DNA from: an uncultured Bacteroidales bacterium
GTDB lineage: Bacteria > Bacteroidota > Bacteroidia > Bacteroidales > Muribaculaceae
Direction of reading: 5' to 3'
NCBI GenBank assembly: GCA_902793405.1
Contig: CADBDH010000002.1
Coordinates: forward strand, 1 to 64,000
DNA length: 64,000 nt
The notes beneath the pieces were generated by a model. The model had not been told where the DNA came from and did not search any database. It saw only the letters and a list, made by a program, of their open reading frames with translations. Shown in pieces: positions 26,611-35,747 of this stretch. The stretch's first letter is position 1, and every line of letters begins with the position of its first letter. The position numbers and the translations under genes are program-made.

Positions 26611-27714
26611 ATGCCATGTATTGAAATGGGAGGCAATTTTTGTCTCACCCAGGCACAGATAGATAGTTGCGGAAACAATCATGTCCCGTACCCTGCCGAT
26701 TTCCAGGAATGGGAGCATGTAGTGTTCACGCACAGCGGCCGTAGTGCTATTATAACTGCTGTTCATCATCTTGGGTTAGAGGGATGTGAGGTGTTAATCC
26801 CCTCATTTTCATGTCATTCGATTACTGATGCATTTTCAGCCTGTGATTGTAGAATTCATTATTACCTTGTTAGCTGTGATGATCTGACAGTTAAAGATGC
26901 AGATTTGTTTAGATTGATTGACGAACACAAGCCAGCGATACTATACACCTGCCCTCTATTCGGTTTTGACACTTTGTCCTCGTTGCGTGAACGCTATAAG
27001 GATATCCAGCATATGGGTATCAAGATTATCGAGGATGTGACTCATTCCCTGTTCAGCGGTTTAGCTTCCGCGGCAGCCGATGTTGTGGTTTGCAGTTTGC
27101 GCAAGTGGTTGGAAATTCCTGATGGCGGCTTTGTTTGGGGTCTAAATGATTTTGACACTGCCAGATTCTATCAAACTCATCAAGAGGAGACTGATATTGT
27201 TCTGAATTTTATAAATGCTTCAAAACTTAAGCAGGAATACTTAAGGACGTACAACGATGAACTAAAAGAAGTGTTTCTACCGCTATTTTATAAAAACAAT
27301 GGAATTTTTGGTGATGTGAGTCGTCAATACCGCATGAGCTCATTCTCGCTAGATATTTTGATGCATGCTGATTTCAAGCGGATTATTGAAACACGGCGGG
27401 CTAATTATAACTATTTGCTGAACCATATCAATAATCCATTAGTGGAAATTATCTTCAGCGCATTGCCTATAGCGACGGCCCCGCTTTACATGCAGATTTA
27501 TGTGCACAATGGTCAACGAGACGCATTGCAGCAAGCACTGATCAAGGAGCGTCTTTATTGCCCGATTATTTGGCATACGCCACCACAGGTTTTGGAACAG
27601 TGTCCAGCTATGGATGTGGATTTTCATGAAGATATGCTGTCACTGGTTATTGACCAGCGGTATGATATACAAGATATGGAGAGATTAGTTCAGAATATAA
27701 ATCGTTTTAGATAG
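26611..27714 (+). CDS. Atypical DegT-like PLP enzyme
   Basis: A fold-type I PLP enzyme of 367 residues, distantly related to DegT/DnrJ aminotransferases. Candidate residues are the cofactor aspartate D142 in IIEDVTHSLF and the Schiff-base lysine K165 in SLRKWLEIPDGG; the segment THSGRSAI resembles the phosphate cup. The usual sugar-aminotransferase sequence after the lysine is altered, so the substrate may not be a sugar. The ATG at 26611 follows the upstream stop by two bases; a TTG at 26605 overlaps it. It sits between ATP-grasp genes, which suggests it supplies or modifies the amine that they join. Confidence 0.75.
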   Translation: MPCIEMGGNFCLTQAQIDSCGNNHVPYPADFQEWEHVVFTHSGRSAIITAVHHLGLEGCEVLIPSFSCHSITDAFSACDCRIHYYLVSCDDLTVKDADLFRLIDEHKPAILYTCPLFGFDTLSSLRERYKDIQHMGIKIIEDVTHSLFSGLASAAADVVVCSLRKWLEIPDGGFVWGLNDFDTARFYQTHQEETDIVLNFINASKLKQEYLRTYNDELKEVFLPLFYKNNGIFGDVSRQYRMSSFSLDILMHADFKRIIETRRANYNYLLNHINNPLVEIIFSALPIATAPLYMQIYVHNGQRDALQQALIKERLYCPIIWHTPPQVLEQCPAMDVDFHEDMLSLVIDQRYDIQDMERLVQNINRFR

Positions 27715-27719
27715 TATCG

Positions 27720-27797
27720 ATGAAAAAACTGTTGATGTTAGGTGACACATTTAATGATGTTCTTATCGTTGAAAAAGTCATTTGCTCTACCAATTAA
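27720..27797 (+). pseudogene. Vestigial ATP-grasp N-terminus
   Basis: The 25-codon frame MKKLLMLGDTFNDVLIVEKV and onward begins like the neighbouring ATP-grasp proteins (compare KKLLILGGSAYMTESVLKAK at 27855) and then stops. It lies five bases after the PLP gene, just where an ATP-grasp gene would be expected. I read it as the remains of a deleted or replaced ATP-grasp gene. A real micropeptide is less likely. Confidence 0.5.
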
Positions 27798-27842
27798 ATA
27801 ATTGTTGTGTGAATTTTTGAAAATACAAAATAAGAAAATACA

Positions 27843-29105
27843 ATGGAATCATTGAAAGGAAAGAAACTGCTGATACTTGGTGGATCAGCATATATGACAG
27901 AATCAGTGCTCAAAGCTAAAAGCATGGGCATCTATACTGTCGTTACCGACTGGCATGAGATAGAACGTTCGCCGGCAAAGAGAGTAGCAGATGAATATTG
28001 GATGGTAAGTCTAGCAGATACGGAACAGATGGTAAGGATGATTAAGGAACATCATATTGACGGAGTGTTTGCCAATTACACGGATTTATTCTTGCCTTTT
28101 TACGTCAATATTTGTGAGGCTGCAGGACTGCCATGTCTTGCCAATATGGAACAAATCCGAACTATTACCCATAAGGATTTGTCTAAGCAGATGTGTATTG
28201 ACCACGGTATATCGGTGTCAAAACGCTACCATATCTCATCAGTTGAGGATATTGACAACTTGACCGACATAACGTTCCCCGTTTTAACCAAGCCTGTAGA
28301 TAACAGTGGCCAGTGTGGCATTTATGTATGCACCAAAAAAGAAGACCTGAAAAAACTCTATCAGGAATCTATGAAGTTCTCTGTTTCAAACAATGTCATC
28401 ATTGAGGAATATGTACAGGGCGACTATACAGTGATGTTCTTTACCATACAGAATGGTCATGTCACCTTGGCCACTATGTCCGATAAGCCTGTATTTGGTA
28501 ATTTCGAGAACAACGGGCCTAAGATGCCAATGGGGTATTTTCTTCCTTCACAATATGTTGACCTGTGCGAGAAGAAGATGGTCTCTAAAGTACAGTCATT
28601 TGTCACAGACCTTGGCCTTATGCAGGGCGTTATTGGTATAGAGGGTGTTGTTAAAGACAATGATATTTTTGTGTTCGAGATGCAGTTTCGTTTAGGAGGC
28701 ATGCACCATCATGACTTTGTTCGCAAGGAAAATGGTATGGACATTCTTGAAATGTTGTTGCGATTTGCTTTGACGGGTAAGTTTGAAGGTTGGGATGCTT
28801 CTATTTGCGATAATGCTAAGTTTAAACATCACTACTGTTCGTTGAATGTTCTTATCGAACCTGACACCATTGCAAAGATAGAAAATGTAGAGAAAGTAAA
28901 GAAACTACCTTCAATCTATGCTTACTCGCAAATGAAGTATGAGGGAGATACTGTGAAGGTACCAGGAACCACACAGCAGATTGCTTTTAAATTCTCTATG
29001 GAAGCAGAATGCCGTGAGGCCTTGATTCGCGATATAAAATATATTCAGGAAACCCTAAAGATATATAATAGAGAAGGGAAAAATCTAGTAATGAAACTCT
29101 GGTAA
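27843..29105 (+). CDS. ATP-grasp ligase 3
   Basis: The third ATP-grasp protein, 420 residues. The N-terminal domain is KKLLILGGSAYMTESVLKAK, the ATP-binding strand-loop TFPVLTKPVDNSGQCGIYV, and the metal site FVFEMQFRLGGMHHHDFV. In that motif the usual second acidic/Asn pattern is replaced by a His-rich run, hinting at altered metal or substrate binding. The long C-terminal part (about residues 300-420) is not recognisable. It lies between the PLP gene and the opine dehydrogenase. Its role is probably amide bond formation with an amino-acid-like product of its neighbours (inference). Confidence 0.83.
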   Translation: MESLKGKKLLILGGSAYMTESVLKAKSMGIYTVVTDWHEIERSPAKRVADEYWMVSLADTEQMVRMIKEHHIDGVFANYTDLFLPFYVNICEAAGLPCLANMEQIRTITHKDLSKQMCIDHGISVSKRYHISSVEDIDNLTDITFPVLTKPVDNSGQCGIYVCTKKEDLKKLYQESMKFSVSNNVIIEEYVQGDYTVMFFTIQNGHVTLATMSDKPVFGNFENNGPKMPMGYFLPSQYVDLCEKKMVSKVQSFVTDLGLMQGVIGIEGVVKDNDIFVFEMQFRLGGMHHHDFVRKENGMDILEMLLRFALTGKFEGWDASICDNAKFKHHYCSLNVLIEPDTIAKIENVEKVKKLPSIYAYSQMKYEGDTVKVPGTTQQIAFKFSMEAECREALIRDIKYIQETLKIYNREGKNLVMKLW

Positions 29106-29175
29106 TTGTTGTTCTATGTTATTTGGGTTTAAAGGGTTGTTTTCAATTGGTTGTTAATGCAGATAATCGAATATT

Positions 29176-30243
29176 ATGAGAATTTCTGTTATAGGAGCAG
29201 GTAATGGTGGACAGGCCATAGCTGGCTATTGCGCTTCTCAAGGGTATAGTGCTTGCCTCTATGATAGGTCGATGGAAGCATTAACACCATTGATTTCAAC
29301 TAAACGTATCCAATTAACCGGTGCGTTAAGTTTGGAGGGGCAGATAGATGTTATCACTCATGATATTTGTGAGGCTATCAATTACAGTAATTTGATTCTT
29401 GTCGTTACCACTGCTACTGCACATTGTGAGATTGCCGAACAAATTGCACCATATCTGACAGATGACCATACAATCATTCTAAATCCAGGTCGAACTTTTG
29501 GCGTGTTGGAATTTGGCAATGTATTGAAACTAAAACGACCTTCGTTGAAATGCCGTATTGCTGAAGCGCAGACATTGATTTTTGCATGTCGTATTAAGTC
29601 TCCTGGTGTTGTTAACATCATTGGGGTTAAAGATAAAGTGTTGCTCGCTGGAAGGAATTCTGAGGAAACAAGTTATGTTCATCATCTGTTATCACCAATT
29701 TTTCCTTGTTTTATTAAGGCAAAAAGTTTGATCGAGACAGGGTTCCTGAACGTAGGTGCTATTTTTCATCCGAGCATTGTGATTTTCAATGCTGCTACAA
29801 TAGAAAGAAATGACAATTTCTTTTTCTATCGTGAAATGACTCCACAAATTGCAAGCTGTATTGAACGTTTGGATAGAGAAAGATTGGATGTAGCGAGTGC
29901 CTATGGGCTAGAGTTGATGCCTGTAAGTGAATGGATTTCCTATGCATACCCATCAACGAAAGGCAAAACTTTGTGTGAGAGACTGAGGAATAACCCTGCG
30001 TATTATGATATAAAGGCGCCAGGAAGTATTTTCACCCGACAATTGACTGAAGATATTCCAACAGGTCTGTTACCTATGAGTGAATTGGGACATGTGGCTG
30101 GCGTGGAAACCCCGTTGATGGATTCTTTCATATGTTTGTCTTCGGCATTACTAAACGTTGATTTTTCTATATCGGGAAGAACTCTTAATCGCCTAGGATT
30201 GGCGGGGTTGACTGTAGAGCAAATCATTGATGTGATTTCATGA
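29176..30243 (+). CDS. Octopine/nopaline (opine) dehydrogenase family protein
   Basis: It is predicted to reductively join an alpha-keto acid and an amino acid through a secondary amine, using NAD(P)H. The 355-residue protein starts with the dinucleotide motif GAGNGGQAIAG (7-17), followed by IILNPGRTFG (100-109). The catalytic histidine is H198 in VGAIFHPSIVIFNA. The C-terminal family signature is complete (NPAYYDIKAP, EDIPTGLLPMSELG, GRTLNRLGLAGLT). It overlaps the next gene by four bases (ATGA), so the two are translated together. Opine-type groups such as N-(1-carboxyethyl) amino acids occur on some bacterial polysaccharides, a plausible fate here. The true substrates are unknown. Confidence 0.9.
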   Translation: MRISVIGAGNGGQAIAGYCASQGYSACLYDRSMEALTPLISTKRIQLTGALSLEGQIDVITHDICEAINYSNLILVVTTATAHCEIAEQIAPYLTDDHTIILNPGRTFGVLEFGNVLKLKRPSLKCRIAEAQTLIFACRIKSPGVVNIIGVKDKVLLAGRNSEETSYVHHLLSPIFPCFIKAKSLIETGFLNVGAIFHPSIVIFNAATIERNDNFFFYREMTPQIASCIERLDRERLDVASAYGLELMPVSEWISYAYPSTKGKTLCERLRNNPAYYDIKAPGSIFTRQLTEDIPTGLLPMSELGHVAGVETPLMDSFICLSSALLNVDFSISGRTLNRLGLAGLTVEQIIDVIS

Positions 30244-32099
30244 TGGAATTAGGGAATAATGATGTTTTTGGTTTGCTGAAAACATCAATTGATGTTCATA
30301 CGTTAGGCCTTTCAACGGTATATCATCTACTGCTTGACTGTGGGTACCGTTGTTATATTTCTCCTGAGAATGTATCAACTGCAGTCGAAGATATAAAAAA
30401 GTTAAATAATTTTGGAGTTCTCAAGCAGTGGATTGATCAGAATCACATTAGTGTATTGGGCTTTAGTTATAGACTTGATCCACAAGAGGCTAGGGATTAT
30501 TTCTGTAAACTGTATTATGCATTACAGTCCAATAATATGTTTGCAGAGAGTGGTGGTAGCATCAAACTGATCTATTTTGCTGGCTTGCCTGATTCTTGTG
30601 ATTTGGTCCATCGTGAATTAGGGAAACGTATTCTTGTGTTTAAAGGAGATGAGTCACCTCAAGAGACGTTACTCAAATTAGGTGTACCAGAAAGAAAACT
30701 TCCGCAAGATTTGTTGCTTAGCTCGCAATATGACAGAATGCGTGCCGATTTTGCAAAAAAACTGATTGAGAGCGAATCATATCAGAAAACCTCACCTAGG
30801 AATCATTTGGGTTATTCTGAAGCGGGAAGTAATAAGGATAGCGTGATTGATAGATTGAACTTTTGTAAAGCCAATCACACACTACCGTTAATACGCGCTC
30901 ATGCGGGACCTTATAATCCAAATAGAGTAGAAGCTGTCAAGGAGTTTATAGATTGGGCAAAAGCATTATCTTCTGCTCGCTATTTAGATATCCTTTCTAT
31001 TGGAACCTCTCAGTTAACACAATCTCGTTTTGGAGATAATTGGGACGGACTGCCAAATGGAGGAGGAGTGCCTGTTAACAGCGAATTGGAGTATCGTATG
31101 ATTAGTGATGCCGCTAAGCCGATGTTAGTCAGAACTTATGCGGGCTCTAATAATTTGCCATGGTTGGCCGATATTCACGAGCGGACTCTGAATATCTGTT
31201 GGCATGCGTTGTCATTCTGGTGGTTTTGTGAAATTGATGGCCGTGGACCTAATACGGTATTGGATAACCTAAAGGAGATGATAGAAACAATTAGGTTTAT
31301 ATCATCTACAGGTAAACCGTTGGAACCTAATGTCCCTCATCATTTCGCGTTTAGGGGCGGTGATGATGTGACATTTATAATATCTGGTTATCTTGCCGCG
31401 AAGACTGCAAAAAAATATGGCATTAGGCATCTGATTTTACAGAATATGCTTAACACGCCTAAGTATACTTTAGGAATACAAGATATAGCAAAATGTCGGG
31501 CCCTTTTATTCCTTGTTCGTACTTTGGAAGATGACAATTTTAGTGTTCATTTACAATTGCGTGCAGGACTTGACTATTTTGCTCCAGATTTAGATAAAGC
31601 CAAAGTTCAACTGGCAGAAGTGACGGCGTTAATGGACGATATCGAGCCAAATAATGATAATAGTCCTGAAATTATTCATGTCGTCAGTTATAGTGAAGCT
31701 GTTAGACTGGCTACTCCTGATATAATCAATGAAAGCATAAAAATAACCTTATCTGCACTTGAGGAGTATCGGGCCCTGCGTAAAAAAGGTAAGATTGAAA
31801 ATATGGAATATAGCAGGGACGTGAATTCTCGTTTTGAGGGTTTGAAATCTGAGGCCATGGAGAGTATCAGGTTATTGGAGAAACATATCCCTAACTTATA
31901 TACTGCTGAGGGACTCTTTAAGGTTTTCGAAGAGGGATTTCTGCCCGTTCCATATTTGATGGACCCGATGCGGAAGTATTCTAAAGCGACAAAGTGGCAG
32001 ACTGCATTGAAAGATGGGGGAATAAAAGTTGTTGATGATGAAGGAAAACCGATCTATACACCATCACGTTATCTCTCTATCATTAATGATATGTGTTGA
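30240..32099 (+). CDS. Cobalamin-binding, glutamate-mutase-like fusion protein
   Basis: 619 residues. The first 150 or so form a B12-binding domain: DVHTLG (18-23) matches DxHxxG, whose His ligates cobalt; GFSYRLDP takes the SxL place; IKLIYFAGLPD corresponds to the GG segment. The remainder looks like the TIM-barrel epsilon chain of glutamate (methylaspartate) mutase, including LPLIRAHAGP, a G-rich NGGGVPVNSELEY stretch and an end with EEGFLPVPYLMDP and VVDDEGKPI. In classical glutamate mutase these are two subunits, so this is a fusion with the B12 part first. It is translationally coupled to the opine dehydrogenase. I infer an adenosylcobalamin-dependent carbon-skeleton rearrangement of an amino acid; a different mutase reaction is possible. 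Confidence 0.72.
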   Translation: MMELGNNDVFGLLKTSIDVHTLGLSTVYHLLLDCGYRCYISPENVSTAVEDIKKLNNFGVLKQWIDQNHISVLGFSYRLDPQEARDYFCKLYYALQSNNMFAESGGSIKLIYFAGLPDSCDLVHRELGKRILVFKGDESPQETLLKLGVPERKLPQDLLLSSQYDRMRADFAKKLIESESYQKTSPRNHLGYSEAGSNKDSVIDRLNFCKANHTLPLIRAHAGPYNPNRVEAVKEFIDWAKALSSARYLDILSIGTSQLTQSRFGDNWDGLPNGGGVPVNSELEYRMISDAAKPMLVRTYAGSNNLPWLADIHERTLNICWHALSFWWFCEIDGRGPNTVLDNLKEMIETIRFISSTGKPLEPNVPHHFAFRGGDDVTFIISGYLAAKTAKKYGIRHLILQNMLNTPKYTLGIQDIAKCRALLFLVRTLEDDNFSVHLQLRAGLDYFAPDLDKAKVQLAEVTALMDDIEPNNDNSPEIIHVVSYSEAVRLATPDIINESIKITLSALEEYRALRKKGKIENMEYSRDVNSRFEGLKSEAMESIRLLEKHIPNLYTAEGLFKVFEEGFLPVPYLMDPMRKYSKATKWQTALKDGGIKVVDDEGKPIYTPSRYLSIINDMC

Positions 32100-32190
32100 T
32101 TGGTTTATTGCCAGGCTATGATGCTGTTAGTTTATGCCATGCTGAATCCGATGGCTTTATTCGCAGTAGCTAGATTGACCTAATGATATA

Positions 32191-33639
32191 ATGAAACAAC
32201 AATCTATGCCGGAATCGCTGAAGAAAAAGACCGTTAAGGGCGTTGCCTGGACCTCGTTGGACCAGGTAGCGACACTTGGCTTTGGCTTTGTCATTGGGGT
32301 GATTCTGGCGCGAATCCTCAGCCCTGACGATTATGGCTTGCTGGCCATGATTGCTGTATTCAATGCAATCGCTTTTGCGTTTATCAACAGCGGATTTGGC
32401 AATGCATTGATTCGGAAACCGGACCTGACCGAGAATGATAACAGTACGGCTTTTTATTTCAATATTGTGGCTGGAGTAGTGATGGCCGGAGTGATTTGGC
32501 TGATTGCACCGCTGGTTGCTATGTTCTATGATAAGCCGATTCTGTGTCAGCTACTGCGAGTTGAAGGTTTGCTATTGATTATCTCATCATTCACTATTGT
32601 CCAGAATGCCCAGCTGACGCGTGCCTTGAACTTCAAGGCTAAAATGATTATCAACGTAGCCTCTCAAGTCTTGGCAGGCGCGATTGCAATTGTTGCTGCT
32701 TATCGGGGCTTTGGGGTGTGGTCGTTGGTAATCCAGCATATTGCCAGTGGCATTATCCGAATGATACTGTTTTGGGTGATTTCTCCTTGGCGTCCACGGG
32801 GACAATGGGATAAGCGTTCTTTTGGTTATCTATGGGGTTATGGTTCCAAGTTGCTGGCATCAGGATTACTGGATACAGTTTACAGCAATATTTATCCAAT
32901 CGTTATTGGAAAATTCTATTCTGCTGCCGACTTGGGGCAATATACCCGTGCAAAACAATATGCCTCCATGCCTTCTCAAGGTTTGACGGGAGTGATTCAG
33001 CAGGTAACCTTTCCAGTTTTGAGCCAGATTCAAGAAGATGATGAGCGCCTGGCAGGCAGCTATCGTCGCATGCTACGATTTACCGTTTTTTGGGTTTTTC
33101 CTATCATGATAGGCATGGCGGCGTTGGCATACCCCTTGGTAATAGCTCTCGTGACTGATAAGTGGGCGCAGTGTGTGCCCTACCTTCAGGTAATTTGTTT
33201 CGCTTCGATGTGGTATCCAGTTCACGCTATTAACCTCAACCTGTTGCAAGTGAAGGGTAGGAGCGATTTGTTCCTGCGACTAGAAGTCATCAAGAAAGCG
33301 ATTGCGACAGTGGCTATATTTATTTGTGTCCCATTTGGTATTATGGGTATCTGTATTGGTTCATTGTGCACGTCAATTATTTGCTTGGCCATCAATACCT
33401 ATTATACTGGGAAACTGATCGATGTGGGCTTTGTCAGGCAGATGCTGGACATGACACCCACGCTGCTTGCCTCCTTGGCGATGGGTGTGGTCGTGTACTT
33501 CGCTGTGATGCCCTTCGACAACAATTGGGTGAAACTGGCTGTGGGTATTCCTTTGGGAATGGCGCTTTATCTGGCCATAGCAAAGGTCTTCAAGATGCCC
33601 GAGCTGCAGGAAGCCCTCGACATCATCCACCGCAGGTAG
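32191..33639 (+). CDS. Polysaccharide flippase 1 (Wzx/MOP family)
   Basis: An integral membrane transporter of 482 residues with about 12-14 helices, expected to flip undecaprenyl-linked repeat units across the inner membrane. The start KKKTVKGVAWTSLDQVATLG and ILARILSPDDYGLLAMIAVF are characteristic of the WzxC/MOP group. It follows the amino-acid-like gene block after a 91-base gap and begins the recognisable polysaccharide part. A second flippase lies at 38978-40504, and the two are not close copies. Confidence 0.92.
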   Translation: MKQQSMPESLKKKTVKGVAWTSLDQVATLGFGFVIGVILARILSPDDYGLLAMIAVFNAIAFAFINSGFGNALIRKPDLTENDNSTAFYFNIVAGVVMAGVIWLIAPLVAMFYDKPILCQLLRVEGLLLIISSFTIVQNAQLTRALNFKAKMIINVASQVLAGAIAIVAAYRGFGVWSLVIQHIASGIIRMILFWVISPWRPRGQWDKRSFGYLWGYGSKLLASGLLDTVYSNIYPIVIGKFYSAADLGQYTRAKQYASMPSQGLTGVIQQVTFPVLSQIQEDDERLAGSYRRMLRFTVFWVFPIMIGMAALAYPLVIALVTDKWAQCVPYLQVICFASMWYPVHAINLNLLQVKGRSDLFLRLEVIKKAIATVAIFICVPFGIMGICIGSLCTSIICLAINTYYTGKLIDVGFVRQMLDMTPTLLASLAMGVVVYFAVMPFDNNWVKLAVGIPLGMALYLAIAKVFKMPELQEALDIIHRR

Positions 33640-33757
33640 TTTTAAACTACAAATTATACGAATTATTCGAATAAGTATTTTAATTGAATCAGTGCAATTT
33701 ATGGTTATAGAAAGTCGGAACCAATTAGAGAAATTTGCCTAATTCGTAGTTGAAAAA

Positions 33758-34681
33758 ATGACTGGCGATCCATTAGTATCGATTCGTTGTTTGGTTTATA
33801 ATCATGAGCCGTATTTGAGGCAATGCCTGGACGGTTTTGTGATGCAGCAGACGACCTTCCCCTTCGAGGCCATTGTCCATGATGATGCCTCTACCGACGG
33901 CTCTGCAGCAATCCTTCGCGAATACGCTGAGAAATACCCAGACATCATCAAACCCATCTACGAAACTGAGAACCAATGGGGAAAAGGCACAATCAGCAAA
34001 TCCATGGATGCCGCTATGCACCCCAACTCCAAATATATAGCCTCTTGTGAGGGTGATGACTACTGGACAGATCCCAACAAATTGCAGATTCAGGTCGACT
34101 TTCTTGAAAACCATCCAGATTTCTCATTAACTGTTCATGAATACACGGAATGGGATGAGTTGAAGAAAGATTTTCGCCCTCACCGGATAAAGTATCTTCA
34201 GGGGATTGATAATGATCTGACTTTGACTTTAGATGATTTTGCAACTGGAGTATTCTTTACCAAAACGTTAACAGGTGTATATCGTCGATGCTCTTTACAG
34301 AGTTCAAAATTTGACAAGTATGGTGCAAAGTTTGACATGACTTTGTTCTATGCCCTGATGACCCAGGGAAAGTGCCGATTGTTTAACAGGGTAATGGGCT
34401 GCTATCGGATTCAACCAAATAGTTTGACAGCATCCAAAAACATTAAAGAGTTCCGCCTCAACACCAATGATGCGATGTTTAGTCTTTGTCAAGTAGAACA
34501 AACGGAGCAATCAAGAGAGTTTGTCTTTAATTATCTAAAGCCTTTTGCCTTATCTGTAATTCTTGATAGAAGGTGGAACACTATAAAGAATTATTACCGC
34601 TATCTAGGCCTTCGGCGAGCCTTGTTGATTTCAATTGTCGAGCCAATGAAGATAGCATGGCAAATTGTAATGAATCGCTGA
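33758..34681 (+). CDS. Family 2 glycosyltransferase A
   Basis: A GT-A fold glycosyltransferase of 307 residues. LVSIRCLVYNHEPYLRQCLD starts the nucleotide-binding domain, IVHDDASTDGSA carries the first acidic motif, and SCEGDDYWTDPNKL holds the DxD-like metal site. It adds one sugar to the lipid-linked repeat unit at the cytoplasmic membrane face; donor and linkage cannot be read from sequence. Confidence 0.9.
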   Translation: MTGDPLVSIRCLVYNHEPYLRQCLDGFVMQQTTFPFEAIVHDDASTDGSAAILREYAEKYPDIIKPIYETENQWGKGTISKSMDAAMHPNSKYIASCEGDDYWTDPNKLQIQVDFLENHPDFSLTVHEYTEWDELKKDFRPHRIKYLQGIDNDLTLTLDDFATGVFFTKTLTGVYRRCSLQSSKFDKYGAKFDMTLFYALMTQGKCRLFNRVMGCYRIQPNSLTASKNIKEFRLNTNDAMFSLCQVEQTEQSREFVFNYLKPFALSVILDRRWNTIKNYYRYLGLRRALLISIVEPMKIAWQIVMNR

Positions 34682-34701
34682 CTCAAGTATCGATCGTGTA
34701 G

Positions 34702-35661
34702 ATGAAAGAATTAGTACTATCTCGGAATAATCGCCATTGGTGGATGGGCTTCGCCATACTTTGGATCATATTATTCCATATGTGGTGTCTGGATGGCGGC
34801 TTGAAGAGTTACATTAATATCGATTTCTTGGATTTCTTTTTTTCAAAAGGATACTTGGGTGTAGATATCTTCTTTTTTCTCTCTGCATATGGATGCGCAT
34901 GTTCCTTAAGTAATAATTCTTTGGGAAAATTCTACAGAAATCGTTTCTTCCGGATATTCCCTATTTATTTTATTTATACAATAGGACTTGTCCTAATTAT
35001 TTCAAAGTATTATCACCAACCATGGTGGTTGATGTTTATAAAGCAAATCTCAGGGTTTTCTACACTGACATTTAGCCATCTGCACGTTGAATGGTATATG
35101 CCAGCTCAGATACTTGTTTATGCGTTATTTCCTGTTATCTACAAATTCGCTGGAACCATCAGCAGGAAGTCAGTCTTGTTTTTTTGTGTGGCTCTATTAT
35201 TAAGTTTATTCGTTTTTGTAATCGACAGATTTTTTATTTCGGATTTTGCTTATCGTATTCCAATAATAATCATTGGAGCTGCAACCTTCTTTTTGTTAAA
35301 GGATGACGAATGTGATAATAATCATCTCTTGATCAAGTATTATGTAATAGGAGCAATCATTACTTTTCTAATGATTGATAGTGTTACTCTATTTTGTTCT
35401 TTAACGCTGCCTTTGATTCTATATGCATTTAGTAAATGTAGTTTTGTTCTTCCATGTAAACGGTTCTTCTGTTTTGTGGGGAAGCATTCATTGGAGATTT
35501 ATCTTGCCCAGAATTTTGCTTTGGATCATTTTATGGGGAAAACTACTATTGGTAATCCGTTAGTGATCATCTCGTTGTGTATCATGATTATTATTATCGG
35601 TAGTTGTGTGTTATATTATCTACAAAATCTCTTCTCAATTATGCTGAGGCAGTTGAATTAA
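34702..35661 (+). CDS. Membrane acyltransferase (acyltransferase 3 family)
   Basis: 319 residues with about ten hydrophobic helices. The first helix, RHWWMGFAILWIILFHMWCL, contains the catalytic-type histidine, and KGYLGVDIFFFLSAYGCA marks the second. It is likely an O-acetyl- or similar transferase acting on the polysaccharide in the membrane. It begins 20 bases after a glycosyltransferase gene. The DNA is A+T-rich. Confidence 0.86.
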   Translation: MKELVLSRNNRHWWMGFAILWIILFHMWCLDGGLKSYINIDFLDFFFSKGYLGVDIFFFLSAYGCACSLSNNSLGKFYRNRFFRIFPIYFIYTIGLVLIISKYYHQPWWLMFIKQISGFSTLTFSHLHVEWYMPAQILVYALFPVIYKFAGTISRKSVLFFCVALLLSLFVFVIDRFFISDFAYRIPIIIIGAATFFLLKDDECDNNHLLIKYYVIGAIITFLMIDSVTLFCSLTLPLILYAFSKCSFVLPCKRFFCFVGKHSLEIYLAQNFALDHFMGKTTIGNPLVIISLCIMIIIIGSCVLYYLQNLFSIMLRQLN

Positions 35662-35747
35662 AGCAGACAGTATTTCCTCGAAAGGAATAACTGGAAAATG
35701 ATGGGACATAATTAGAATGATATAAATTAGTAATTAACACGCAGAGT

